13,050 nucleotides of DNA from Acidobacteriota bacterium (GTDB lineage: Bacteria; Acidobacteriota; Vicinamibacteria; Vicinamibacterales; SCN-69-37). Of this stretch, positions 7,015 through 13,050 are shown piece after piece. The notes under the pieces are model-generated. The model saw only the letters and a list, made by a program, of their open reading frames with translations, was not told where the DNA came from and did not search any database. The stretch is taken from contig JAKALV010000066.1 of the NCBI GenBank assembly GCA_021824055.1, forward strand, positions 1 through 13,050, in the 5' to 3' direction. The position numbers and the translations under genes are program-made. Within the stretch, counting starts at the first letter, position 1. Every line of letters starts with the position of its first letter.

Positions 7015-8414
7015 AGCGTGATTCTTTCGCCCTGCGTGGGAGTCTTGACGGTCCATGACAACTCGCGCTCGATGCGCGCTTTCAGCGTGTCCATCGGCAC
7101 GGGTTCGCCGTGCACGAGGCAGGTCAGTTGCGGCGGCGTCTTGAAATGGCCGAGCCAGCGCATGATCTCGTTGGCGTCCGCGTGCGCCGACATCGAGTCG
7201 AACGACGCCACGTGCGCGCGGATCGGCACGTCTTCGCCGTGCATGCGCGTGAACTTCGCGCCGTCGCGAATCTGCCGGCCGCGGGTGCCCACGCTCTGAT
7301 AACCCACGAAGAGAATCGTGTTGCGCTCATCGGGCAGCGTGCGCCGCAGGTGGTGCAGCACGCGGCCGCCGGTCGCCATGCCGCTGGCCGAGATCACGAT
7401 CATCGGGGCGTTCGATTCCTGCACGGCCTGCGATTCCTTCGGCGACGCCACCACACGCAGCCGCGCCGTGGAAAAGGCCATGACGTCCCGTTCGCGGCGG
7501 ACGTGCGCGCCGTTCGCGGCCGCCATGTGCGTGATTTCCGGATCCAGCTCGTTGAGACGCGTGCGGTATTCCCGCAGCACCTCGCGCGCCATGGGGCTGT
7601 CCACGTACACCGGCAACTCGGGAATACGCTTCTGTGACTCGAGCAGGCCGATCCAATACAGAAGTTCCTCCACGCGGCCGAGCGCGAACGACGGAATGAT
7701 CACCTTGCCCTTGCGTTCGACGGTCGCCGTGATCACCTCCGCCAGCTTCGCCGCGTCGTCATCGGCGTCGTGGAGGCGATCGCCGTAGGTCGACTCGAGC
7801 AGGAGCACGTCGGCGGCTTCGACGGCCGTGGGATCCGGCAGCACCGGCCGGCCGTAGCGTCCGAGATCGCCGCCGAACAGGATGGTCTTGTCACCGCCGG
7901 CGATGTGGACGCGCGCGAAGGATGAGCCGAGCAGATGACCCGCGTTCAGAAACTCGACGGTCACACCCGGCGCAACCGGCACCGGCCGCTCGTAGCCGAC
8001 CGGCTGGAACAGCGTGGCCGCGCGCGCCGCATCGTCTTCGGTGAAGAGCGCCAACGCGGGCTTGTGCCGCGTGTAGCCCTTGCGGTTCGCGCGCTCCGCG
8101 TCTTCTTCCTGCAGGCGTCCGGCATCGGCCATGACGATCTTCGACAACTCGGCGGTGGCCTGCGTGCAGAAGATGCGGCCGCGAAACCCCTGCTGCACGA
8201 GCCGCGGCAGCAGGCCGCAGTGGTCCAGATGCGCATGCGTGAGAATGACGGCTTCGACACGCATCGGCAGCGGCTGCCAGTTGCGCTCGCGCAGTTCCTT
8301 CAGGCCCTGGAACTGGCCGCAGTCCACCAGGATCTTGTGGCCGCCGACATCCAGCAGGTGTTTGGAGCCGGTGACGGTTCTTGCGGCTCCAAAGCTCGTC
8401 AACGTGAGGGACAT
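7011..8414 (-). CDS. Beta-CASP metallo-beta-lactamase fold RNase (CPSF-73/RNase J superfamily)
   Basis: A 467-residue predicted cytoplasmic zinc-dependent RNA-cleaving enzyme. All metallo-beta-lactamase motifs are visible: HAHLDH (H60, H62, D64, H65), H160 (NAGHLLGSS), D183 (GGDLG), and H435 (LVHGE). The beta-CASP insert lies at about residues 205-400, including LLLESTYGDR, IIPSFALGRVEELL, ISASGMATGGRVLHHL and FVGYQSVGTRGRQI. The SAHAD motif with H411 follows. This is the short bacterial/archaeal form that resembles the catalytic subunit of the mRNA 3'-end cleavage complex; its natural substrate in bacteria is not defined. The ATG lies nine bases after the stop of the upstream PLP-enzyme gene, and the stop codon overlaps the GTG start of the M49 gene, so the three appear to form one operon. 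I see no strong ribosome-binding site, which suggests coupling. Confidence 0.93.
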   Translation of the reverse strand: MSLTLTSFGAARTVTGSKHLLDVGGHKILVDCGQFQGLKELRERNWQPLPMRVEAVILTHAHLDHCGLLPRLVQQGFRGRIFCTQATAELSKIVMADAGRLQEEDAERANRKGYTRHKPALALFTEDDAARAATLFQPVGYERPVPVAPGVTVEFLNAGHLLGSSFARVHIAGGDKTILFGGDLGRYGRPVLPDPTAVEAADVLLLESTYGDRLHDADDDAAKLAEVITATVERKGKVIIPSFALGRVEELLYWIGLLESQKRIPELPVYVDSPMAREVLREYRTRLNELDPEITHMAAANGAHVRRERDVMAFSTARLRVVASPKESQAVQESNAPMIVISASGMATGGRVLHHLRRTLPDERNTILFVGYQSVGTRGRQIRDGAKFTRMHGEDVPIRAHVASFDSMSAHADANEIMRWLGHFKTPPQLTCLVHGEPVPMDTLKARIERELSWTVKTPTQGERITL

Positions 8415-8423
8415 CGTTCAATT

Positions 8424-9401
8424 CTAGGCGAAGTACCCGGGCACGCCGCCCGTGTGCCAGAAGAGCACGGTGTCATCGCGGCGCCACTCGCCGCCGCGGG
8501 CGCGCGCCAGCAGCCCGGCCATGGCTTTCGCCGTATAGACCGGATCTAGCACGATGCCTTCGGTACGCGCGACCAGCTGCAACGCGTCGGTCGACTCAGG
8601 CGTCGGCACGCCGTAGCCGCCCCCGACGAACGTGTCGTCCACTTCGAGGGCCGCGTCCGCGCCCAATGTCGACGGCTGGGCGCCGAGCGTCAGCGCCGCG
8701 CCGCCGAGCAGCTCAGCAATCGTGGCGCTGAGCGAGGCCGAGGGATCATCCGCGCTGATCCCGATGATCCGGGTCTTCACGCCAAAGAGCGCGCAGCCGA
8801 TGATCAGGCCGGCCTGCGTGCCGCCGGACGAGGTGGCGTGGATGATGGCCGTGGGGCGATGAGGCGAGGCCACAAGCTCTTCGACGCCGCGCGCAAAGCC
8901 GAGCGCGCCGGTGGGCGTGGACGCGCCGAGCGACACGATGAACGGCCGGCGGCCCTGCGCCCGCGCTTCGTCGGCCACAGTTGCCATCATCGTGTTGCGG
9001 TCCTCGCGCGACGGCACGTACCGCACCTTTGCGCCGAAGAGCGCATCGAGCCGCGCGTTGCCGGTGAGCGTGGCGGGTTTCGCGCCGTTGGCGACGAGGA
9101 CCACGCGCATCCCGAGCACGGCGCCCGTGGCGGCCGTCACGCGCGCGTGATTCGACTGCACGCCGCCGCAGGTGATCAGCATGTCGGCGCCGGCCTTCCG
9201 CGCCTCGGCGGCCACGGTCTGCATCTTTCTGACCTTGTTGCCGCCCTGGCCGAACGACAGCAGGTCGTCGCGCTTCATCAGGAGCCGGGGGCAGTCCGGC
9301 CCGAGCGCGGCGCGCAGGCGCGACAACTCGTCGATGGGCGTCGGATGCGGCGCGAGCGACACGAACGGGAACAGCTGAAGAGTACGAAGGGCGGTGGCCA
9401 T
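8424..9401 (-). CDS. PLP-dependent D-cysteine desulfhydrase / ACC-deaminase family enzyme
   Basis: A 325-residue fold-type II (tryptophan synthase beta-like) PLP enzyme. The PLP lysine is K56 in GGNKVRKM. The cofactor and substrate loop is CGGVQSNHAR, with S83 and N84, and the phosphate-binding loop is SSGGTQAGL. Two positions help choose a substrate. ACC deaminases carry Glu after the tyrosine of DPVYE and Leu in HLGG; here these are T290 (DPVYTAKAM) and T317 (HTGG). That pattern favours D-cysteine desulfhydrase (D-cysteine to pyruvate, sulfide and ammonia) over ACC ring opening. It is the first gene of the apparent operon with the RNase and M49 genes, and its start lies ten bases from the heptamer inverted repeat. 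No clear promoter or ribosome-binding site was found. The family call is firm; the substrate call is moderate. Confidence 0.88.
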   Translation of the reverse strand: MATALRTLQLFPFVSLAPHPTPIDELSRLRAALGPDCPRLLMKRDDLLSFGQGGNKVRKMQTVAAEARKAGADMLITCGGVQSNHARVTAATGAVLGMRVVLVANGAKPATLTGNARLDALFGAKVRYVPSREDRNTMMATVADEARAQGRRPFIVSLGASTPTGALGFARGVEELVASPHRPTAIIHATSSGGTQAGLIIGCALFGVKTRIIGISADDPSASLSATIAELLGGAALTLGAQPSTLGADAALEVDDTFVGGGYGVPTPESTDALQLVARTEGIVLDPVYTAKAMAGLLARARGGEWRRDDTVLFWHTGGVPGYFA

Positions 9402-9411
9402 GGGGACAACA

Positions 9412-9499
9412 TGTTAGGGCAAAGGGCAGAGGGCAAACCTTTTCCCTCTTGCCTATTCCCTTTACCTTTGCCCTCTGCCCTTTGCCCTCTGCCCTAACA
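9412..9499. repeat. Heptamer-built inverted repeat in the divergent gap (copy 1)
   Basis: The left arm (9412-9437) is TGTTAGGGC followed by AAAGGGC, AGAGGGC and AAA. The right arm (9467-9499), read in reverse complement, is TGTTAGGGC, AGAGGGC, AAAGGGC, AGAGGGC and AAA. The right arm is therefore the left arm plus exactly one extra seven-base unit. The 29-base centre is pyrimidine-rich on the plus strand. The element occupies most of the gap between the divergent PLP-enzyme and MTHFR-like genes, so promoters for both would have to lie within or around it. A related longer copy is at 12886-13049. Confidence 0.92.
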
Positions 9500-9513
9500 G
9501 GTAGACTTATCCC

Positions 9514-10353
9514 GTGTCGTTACTGTCCACGCTTGGATCATCCCCCGGCATCGTCTCCGTTGAGCTCCGGCCGCCGATGGCGGAGCTCAATGCGGCGGCG
9601 GGCATGGACGCGTGGATCGACACGTACCACAGCGTCACCGGACTCGTGCGCGACGGCATGCCGGTCTTTCTCACCGACAGCGCCGTCGGGGCGCGCGAAG
9701 AGAACAACCTGCGGCATCTCGTCATCAACCTCGGCACCGACGTGCCACGGGACCGCGTGGTGCCGTTTCTCACGTCGAAGCACTCGCTGGATTTCTGCCT
9801 GAACTACGCCGAGCGCGCCTGGCACGAAGGGTTCTCGTCGCTGGTCGTGCTGGGCGGCGACAAGTCCCTTGGCGCGCCGCGCTGCGTGGAGCACGCGTGG
9901 CAGTTGCGCGAGGCCATCCACGCGCACGTGCCGCAATTGACGCTGGGCGGCTGGGCGAATCCGCATACGGACGCGGAAGCGCAGGCGCGTTTCCTGGCCG
10001 ACGCGCGCTTTTCCGCGGAGTTCTTTCTCACGCAGGTCGTGTCGCACCATCATCGCGCGAACGTCGACGCGTTTCTGGACGCGGCCGCGAAGCGCGGCGT
10101 GACAATGCCCGGCGTGTTCGGCGTGTTCTACTACCGCAGCGCCAACGCGAAGACGCTCGAGATCCTGCGCCAGTTCCTGCCGGTGCCGGCTGAAGGCCTG
10201 ACGAAAGAATTTGCCGCCGGAGCTACGCCGGAAGAGGTCTGCGCGGCCACGATCCGGTCGCTGCGCGCCGCCGGCGTGAAGCACGTCTACGTGTCGAACC
10301 TGCCCGTCAGAAAGGCGCGCCAGACGCTCGCGGCGGTCTTGGCGCGAGTGTAA
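9514..10353 (+). CDS. Methylenetetrahydrofolate-reductase-like flavoprotein
   Basis: A 279-residue TIM-barrel protein that aligns by motif with MetF (E. coli, 296 residues), which reduces methylene-tetrahydrofolate to methyl-tetrahydrofolate using FAD. Matches are E17 in VSVELRPP (catalytic Glu28 in MetF), D116 in VVLGGDKSLG (Asp120 near the flavin), GGWANPHTDAEAQARFLADA (the MetF GVAAYPE-HPEA region) and Q174 in FFLTQ (Gln183, folate binding). The GTG at 9514 must be the start: the frame has a stop at 9502-9504, and later ATG codons would lose E17. No good ribosome-binding site is seen. Compared with MetF, the segment between E17 and residue 60 is unlike the classical enzyme. No other one-carbon genes lie nearby. 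It could be a divergent MetF paralogue with another substrate. The last 47 bases overlap the convergent nitroreductase/cyclotransferase gene. Confidence 0.75.
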   Translation: MSLLSTLGSSPGIVSVELRPPMAELNAAAGMDAWIDTYHSVTGLVRDGMPVFLTDSAVGAREENNLRHLVINLGTDVPRDRVVPFLTSKHSLDFCLNYAERAWHEGFSSLVVLGGDKSLGAPRCVEHAWQLREAIHAHVPQLTLGGWANPHTDAEAQARFLADARFSAEFFLTQVVSHHHRANVDAFLDAAAKRGVTMPGVFGVFYYRSANAKTLEILRQFLPVPAEGLTKEFAAGATPEEVCAATIRSLRAAGVKHVYVSNLPVRKARQTLAAVLARV

Positions 10354-11692
10354 TTTCGAACACGTTCGGCCAGAGCTTCCCCGTCACGAACAGGCGGTGC
10401 GTGGCCGCGTCGTACGCGATGCCGTTCGGCACGGCGCCGGCGTTCGTGCGCTCGGCCGGTTTCAGCAGCCCCGAGAGATCGATCCAGCCGACGACGTCAC
10501 CCGTCGCCGGGTTGATGCGGGCGATGCGGTCGGTCTGCCAGATGTTCGCGTAGACCTCGCCGTTGACGTACTCCAGTTCGTTGAGGTCCGCGACCGGAAC
10601 GCCCTGATCCTTCACGATCACGCGGCCCGTTTCGGCGAAGGTCACCGGATCCAGAAAACGCAGCGCGCCGGCGGGCTGGCCGTCGCTCAGGATCAGGCGT
10701 TTGGCGTCGTGCGTCAGTCCCCAGCCTTCGCCGGAGTAGCGGAATGTGCGGCGGAAACCGAGCGTGGCGCGGTCGTAGACGAACCCCACGCCGTCCCGCC
10801 ACGTGAGCTGCAGCAGCGAGCCGTTCCAGTCGGTCAGACCCTCGGCGAAGTATTTCGCGTCCACCGGCACGTTCTGCAGCACTCTTCCGGTCGCGACGTC
10901 GACCTTGCGCACGCTCGATTGTCCATTGAGACCGGTGCTCTCATAGAACACGCCGTCGCGGTAGATCAGCCCTTGCGTGAAGGCGGTCCGGTCGTGCGGA
11001 TACGCGTGGACCACCTTGTATCCATCGGTGGGAACCGCAACGCCGGGCCCGGCGGCGCGCACGGCGGGCGCGCCGGCCACCATCGCGGCGCCCAGCACCA
11101 CGACGCCCAGCCAGCGCACGAAGTCGGCGATCGGCCGGCGCGTGCGTGGTTTGCCTTCAGATGCGCGATGCCGCTCGTTGGCCAGCACCTCGGGCTCGCC
11201 GGGGTACCCGAGCGCCATCATCACCACCGGCTCGAACGGCGGCGTCAGTTTGCAGGCGAGGCGCGCCTTGTCGTGATCGAAGCCCGCCATCTGGCGCAAC
11301 CCCAGCCCCATGTCGGTGGCCTGCAGCGTGATCAGCATGATGGCCTGCCCGGTGTCGTACCAGGCGAAGCGATTGAGTTGGCCGTATTTCTCGCTGTCGG
11401 GCCGCGCCGCCGCCAGCACGAGCACCGGCGCGTACTGCGCCCAGCTCTGATTGCTCTCGTCGACGGCGCCGAGCATTGACGCGAACGCGTCGGGATTGGT
11501 GAACCGGTCGCCGACGATGAACTGCCACGGTTGTTCGTTGGCGGATGACGGCGCCCAACGCGCCGCTTCGAACAGCCGCATCTGCGCGTCGCGGCTCACG
11601 GGCCGCGTGATGTCGAACGCGCGCGGACTCCAGCGGGCGCGGATCACCTCCAGCACGTCGTGATCGGTCTTCGCGACTTTGGGGTGGTTCAT
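10307..11692 (-). CDS. Nitroreductase fused to glutaminyl-peptide cyclotransferase through an internal signal-like segment
   Basis: Two complete domains share one open frame (461 residues from this start; numbering below counts from the ATG at 11714-11716, eight residues earlier). Residues 17-200 are an FMN-dependent nitroreductase: RARWSPRAF, APSSANEQPWQF, DTGQAIM and the closing RTRRPIADF. Residues 200-222 (VRWLGVVVLGAAMVAGAPAV, then RAA) read as a signal peptide or membrane anchor. Residues 233-458 are a five-bladed-propeller glutaminyl cyclotransferase, which makes N-terminal pyroglutamate: HDRTAFTQGL, YESTGLNGQS, GEGWGLT, LNELEYVNGEVYANIW and VTGKLWP. The nitroreductase would sit in the cytoplasm and the cyclotransferase in the periplasm. 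I prefer the ATG at 11690-11692 (MNHPKVAKTD), which has AGGA just upstream. An in-frame GTG at 11117-11119 lies exactly where a stand-alone cyclotransferase would begin, but no stop precedes it. Both domain calls are firm; the fusion may be real or a lost stop. Confidence 0.88.
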   Translation of the reverse strand: MNHPKVAKTDHDVLEVIRARWSPRAFDITRPVSRDAQMRLFEAARWAPSSANEQPWQFIVGDRFTNPDAFASMLGAVDESNQSWAQYAPVLVLAAARPDSEKYGQLNRFAWYDTGQAIMLITLQATDMGLGLRQMAGFDHDKARLACKLTPPFEPVVMMALGYPGEPEVLANERHRASEGKPRTRRPIADFVRWLGVVVLGAAMVAGAPAVRAAGPGVAVPTDGYKVVHAYPHDRTAFTQGLIYRDGVFYESTGLNGQSSVRKVDVATGRVLQNVPVDAKYFAEGLTDWNGSLLQLTWRDGVGFVYDRATLGFRRTFRYSGEGWGLTHDAKRLILSDGQPAGALRFLDPVTFAETGRVIVKDQGVPVADLNELEYVNGEVYANIWQTDRIARINPATGDVVGWIDLSGLLKPAERTNAGAVPNGIAYDAATHRLFVTGKLWPNVFEITLAPRPPRASGAPF

Positions 11693-11716
11693 AGTTCCTA
11701 CGTTAGCAAGTATCAT
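11688..11716 (+). promoter_or_regulatory. Candidate promoter giving a near-leaderless aminotransferase transcript
   Basis: TTCATA (11688-11693, four of six to the -35 consensus) and TATCAT (11711-11716, five of six to the -10) are separated by 17 bases. The aminotransferase ATG begins only eight bases after the -10, so transcription would start at or one to three bases before the ATG. This agrees with the absence of a ribosome-binding site there. The -35 overlaps the start codon of the divergent nitroreductase gene. The two coding regions are only 32 bases apart, which leaves little room for other signals. Confidence 0.4.
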
Positions 11717-11724
11717 CCACAGTT

Positions 11725-12930
11725 ATGGCAGCGTTTCTCGACTCCGTTCCGATCTCCGGCATCATCCGCATCCGCGACATGATGTACACGGTCGACAAGC
11801 CGTTCCGGCTCGATCAGGGAGACGTCAGCTTCGACGCGCCGCCGTCGGTGAAGGAGGCCCTGCTCAAAGCGGTGCACGACAACCGCACGCATTATCTGCC
11901 CACCAACGGCGTGCCGCGACTGCTCGAACTGCTGGCTGAGAAATTGCGCCGCCAGAACCACCTGCCCGTGAACGGTCCGGAAGAAATCATGGTGACCACG
12001 GGCGGCATCCACGCGCAGTTCCTCGCGTGCCAGGCCGTGCTCGAGCCCGGCGACGAAGTGCTCGTGCCCAACCCGTGCTGGCCGCCGACGATGAGCATCG
12101 TGATGACGTCGCATGGCGTGCCGGTGCCGTACACGTTGCATGCCGAACGCGCCTGGCGGCCTGACATCGCCGAGATGCGTTCGAAGGTCACCAGCCGCAC
12201 CAAGGCGATCGTGATCAACACCCCGTCCAACCCCACGGGCGGCGTGCTGACGCGCGCCGATCTCGAAGCCATCGCGGCGATCGCGGTGGAGAAGAATCTC
12301 TGGGTGCTCGCCGACGAAGCGTACGAAGACCTGCAGTGGGACGGCGAGCATTTCAGCATCGGCTCGCTGCCAGGCATGTACGACCGCACGATTCCGCTGC
12401 ACACGTTCAGCAAGACCTACGCGATGACGGGGCTGCGCCTCGGGTACCTGGCGATCAAGGACAAGACGGTGCGCATGCGCGCGCACAAGATGCTGCTGTA
12501 TACCGCGTCGAACATCTCGTCGATCGTGCAGTTCGGCGGCATCGGCGCGCTCGAAGGCCCGCAGGATTTCGTGCAGCAGTTCCGGACCGAGCTCTTCGCG
12601 CGCCGTCAGTTGTTCCTCGACGGTATCGCCGCCAACGCCAACGGCGTGTTGAGCGGCGCGCTGCCGGCCGGGGCGTTCTACGCGTTCGTCAAGATCGATC
12701 CGAACTGGAAATCCCCGATGGCCGGCGCGCAGGCGTCGCTGTCGTGGGCCATGACCGAGTACCTGATCAAGCAGGGCCGCGTGGGATGCATTCCGGGCGT
12801 GGACTTCGGCTCGAATGGCGAAGGCTACATCCGACTCTGTTTCGCGCGGGAACGCACCGAGCTCGTCGGCGCGCTTGGGGCGATAAAAAACCTGTTAGGG
12901 CAAAGGGCAGAGGGCAAAGGGCAAAGGTAA
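11725..12930 (+). CDS. Class I/II PLP-dependent aminotransferase
   Basis: A 401-residue fold-type I aminotransferase, probably cytoplasmic, that moves an amino group from an amino acid to a 2-oxo acid. Visible cofactor residues are N169 (TPSNPTGG), D197 and Y200 (LADEAYEDL), and K230 in SKTYAMTGLRLGY, which forms the internal aldimine. R370 in GYIRLCFA binds the substrate carboxylate. The N-terminus (FLDSVPISGIIRIRD) looks native and supports the ATG at 11725. Aspartate-, alanine- and aromatic-type activities all share these motifs, so substrate specificity is not assigned. The conserved protein ends near residue 388. The last 13 residues (NLLGQRAEGKGQR) and the stop codon are encoded by the left arm of the heptamer inverted repeat, so the tail is probably an add-on without function. 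Confidence 0.93.
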   Translation: MAAFLDSVPISGIIRIRDMMYTVDKPFRLDQGDVSFDAPPSVKEALLKAVHDNRTHYLPTNGVPRLLELLAEKLRRQNHLPVNGPEEIMVTTGGIHAQFLACQAVLEPGDEVLVPNPCWPPTMSIVMTSHGVPVPYTLHAERAWRPDIAEMRSKVTSRTKAIVINTPSNPTGGVLTRADLEAIAAIAVEKNLWVLADEAYEDLQWDGEHFSIGSLPGMYDRTIPLHTFSKTYAMTGLRLGYLAIKDKTVRMRAHKMLLYTASNISSIVQFGGIGALEGPQDFVQQFRTELFARRQLFLDGIAANANGVLSGALPAGAFYAFVKIDPNWKSPMAGAQASLSWAMTEYLIKQGRVGCIPGVDFGSNGEGYIRLCFARERTELVGALGAIKNLLGQRAEGKGQR

Positions 12931-13049
12931 GGGAAGAAGTGTTAAGGGAAGAGGAGGCAAGAGGTCAGCTTCCTTTGACCTCCTTTTCCCTTTCCCCTTT
13001 AACCTCGCCTTTGCCCTCTGCCCTTTGCCCTTTGCCCTAACAGGTTTTT
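12886..13049. repeat. Heptamer-built inverted repeat at the aminotransferase 3' end (copy 2)
   Basis: The arms are 42 bases each (12886-12927 and 13008-13049) and match as inverted copies at 40 of 42 positions. Each starts AAAAACCTGTTAGGGC. The heptamers then read AAAGGGC, AGAGGGC, AAAGGGC, AAAGG on the left, and AAAGGGC, AAAGGGC, AGAGGGC, AAAGG on the right in reverse complement. The only differences come from swapping two units. The 80-base centre continues the strand asymmetry, purine-rich left and pyrimidine-rich right, with a second, weaker nested pair of arms also opening GTTAA. The element may continue past the window edge. Confidence 0.93.
12886..13049. terminator. Possible bidirectional terminator formed by the heptamer repeat
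   Basis: The arms are bounded by an A-run on the left (12885-12890) and a T-run on the right (13045-13049), the layout of an intrinsic terminator usable from either strand. It lies at the end of the aminotransferase gene. The 80-base centre is much longer than a usual terminator loop, although the nested weaker arms could close part of it. Copy 1 at 9412-9499 lacks the A/T runs, so termination is not a general property of the repeat. Confidence 0.3.
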
Positions 13050-13050
13050 G

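Noticed and set aside
7014..7056. ATG at 7054-7056 as the start of the M49 gene
   Set aside because: It would add 14 unconserved-looking residues and a 46-base overlap with the RNase gene. The GTG at 7012-7014 gives a coupled GTGA overlap and a native-looking N-terminus.
5281..7299. A 672-codon open frame on the plus strand opposite the M49 gene
   Set aside because: Same pattern of Arg/His/Val-rich composition with no recognisable domain; the minus-strand frame carries HEVLGH and EESRAD.
9412..9499. CRISPR array
   Set aside because: Units are seven bases, directly adjacent, without unique spacers, and arranged as inverted arms; no cas genes are nearby.
12886..13049. Insertion sequence or MITE
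   Set aside because: No transposase, no target-site duplication can be seen (the right edge is at the window end), and the arms are tandem heptamers rather than typical transposon ends.

Overview
The window is GC-rich, tightly packed bacterial DNA with eight protein-coding genes, one of them cut off by the left edge, and no RNA genes that I can see. The content suggests an Acidobacteriota genome, most likely class Vicinamibacteria. The reasons are an Oar-like TonB-dependent receptor with an N-terminal carboxypeptidase-regulatory domain, secreted M28 and M49 peptidases, HEAT-repeat/cyclophilin proteins, and short low-complexity inverted repeats between genes. This taxonomic call is inference from gene content, not from a marker gene.

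Bases 1-9401 hold a minus-strand block. Read in the direction of transcription (right to left) it contains: a PLP-dependent D-cysteine desulfhydrase/ACC-deaminase family enzyme (8424-9401), a beta-CASP metallo-beta-lactamase RNase (7011-8414), a dipeptidyl-peptidase III family M49 metallopeptidase (5095-7014, starting in a GTGA overlap with the previous stop), a near-perfect 29-bp hairpin that starts at the M49 stop codon, a 1326-residue secreted fusion of an M28 aminopeptidase with HEAT repeats and a cyclophilin domain (1034-5014), and the start of a TonB-dependent receptor (1-852). An AT-rich 181-bp gap separates the last two and carries a 20-bp palindrome, a candidate promoter and a leader hairpin.

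Bases 9402-13050 change direction several times. A heptamer-built inverted repeat fills the divergent gap at 9402-9513. Next come a methylenetetrahydrofolate-reductase-like protein (9514-10353, plus), a convergent, overlapping nitroreductase-glutaminyl cyclotransferase fusion (10307-11692, minus), and a class I/II aminotransferase (11725-12930, plus) whose last codons lie inside a second, longer copy of the same heptamer inverted repeat (12886-13049).

The genes share a loose theme of peptide and amino-acid turnover: M28 aminopeptidase, dipeptidyl peptidase, N-terminal pyroglutamate formation, prolyl isomerisation, D-cysteine breakdown and transamination. I see no defence system, phage or classical transposon. 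The most unusual structure is a set of four repeat elements built from 7- or 9-bp units in three unrelated sequences. They sit at gene ends or at a gene-fusion joint. Two of the eight genes are fusions of proteins that are normally separate.
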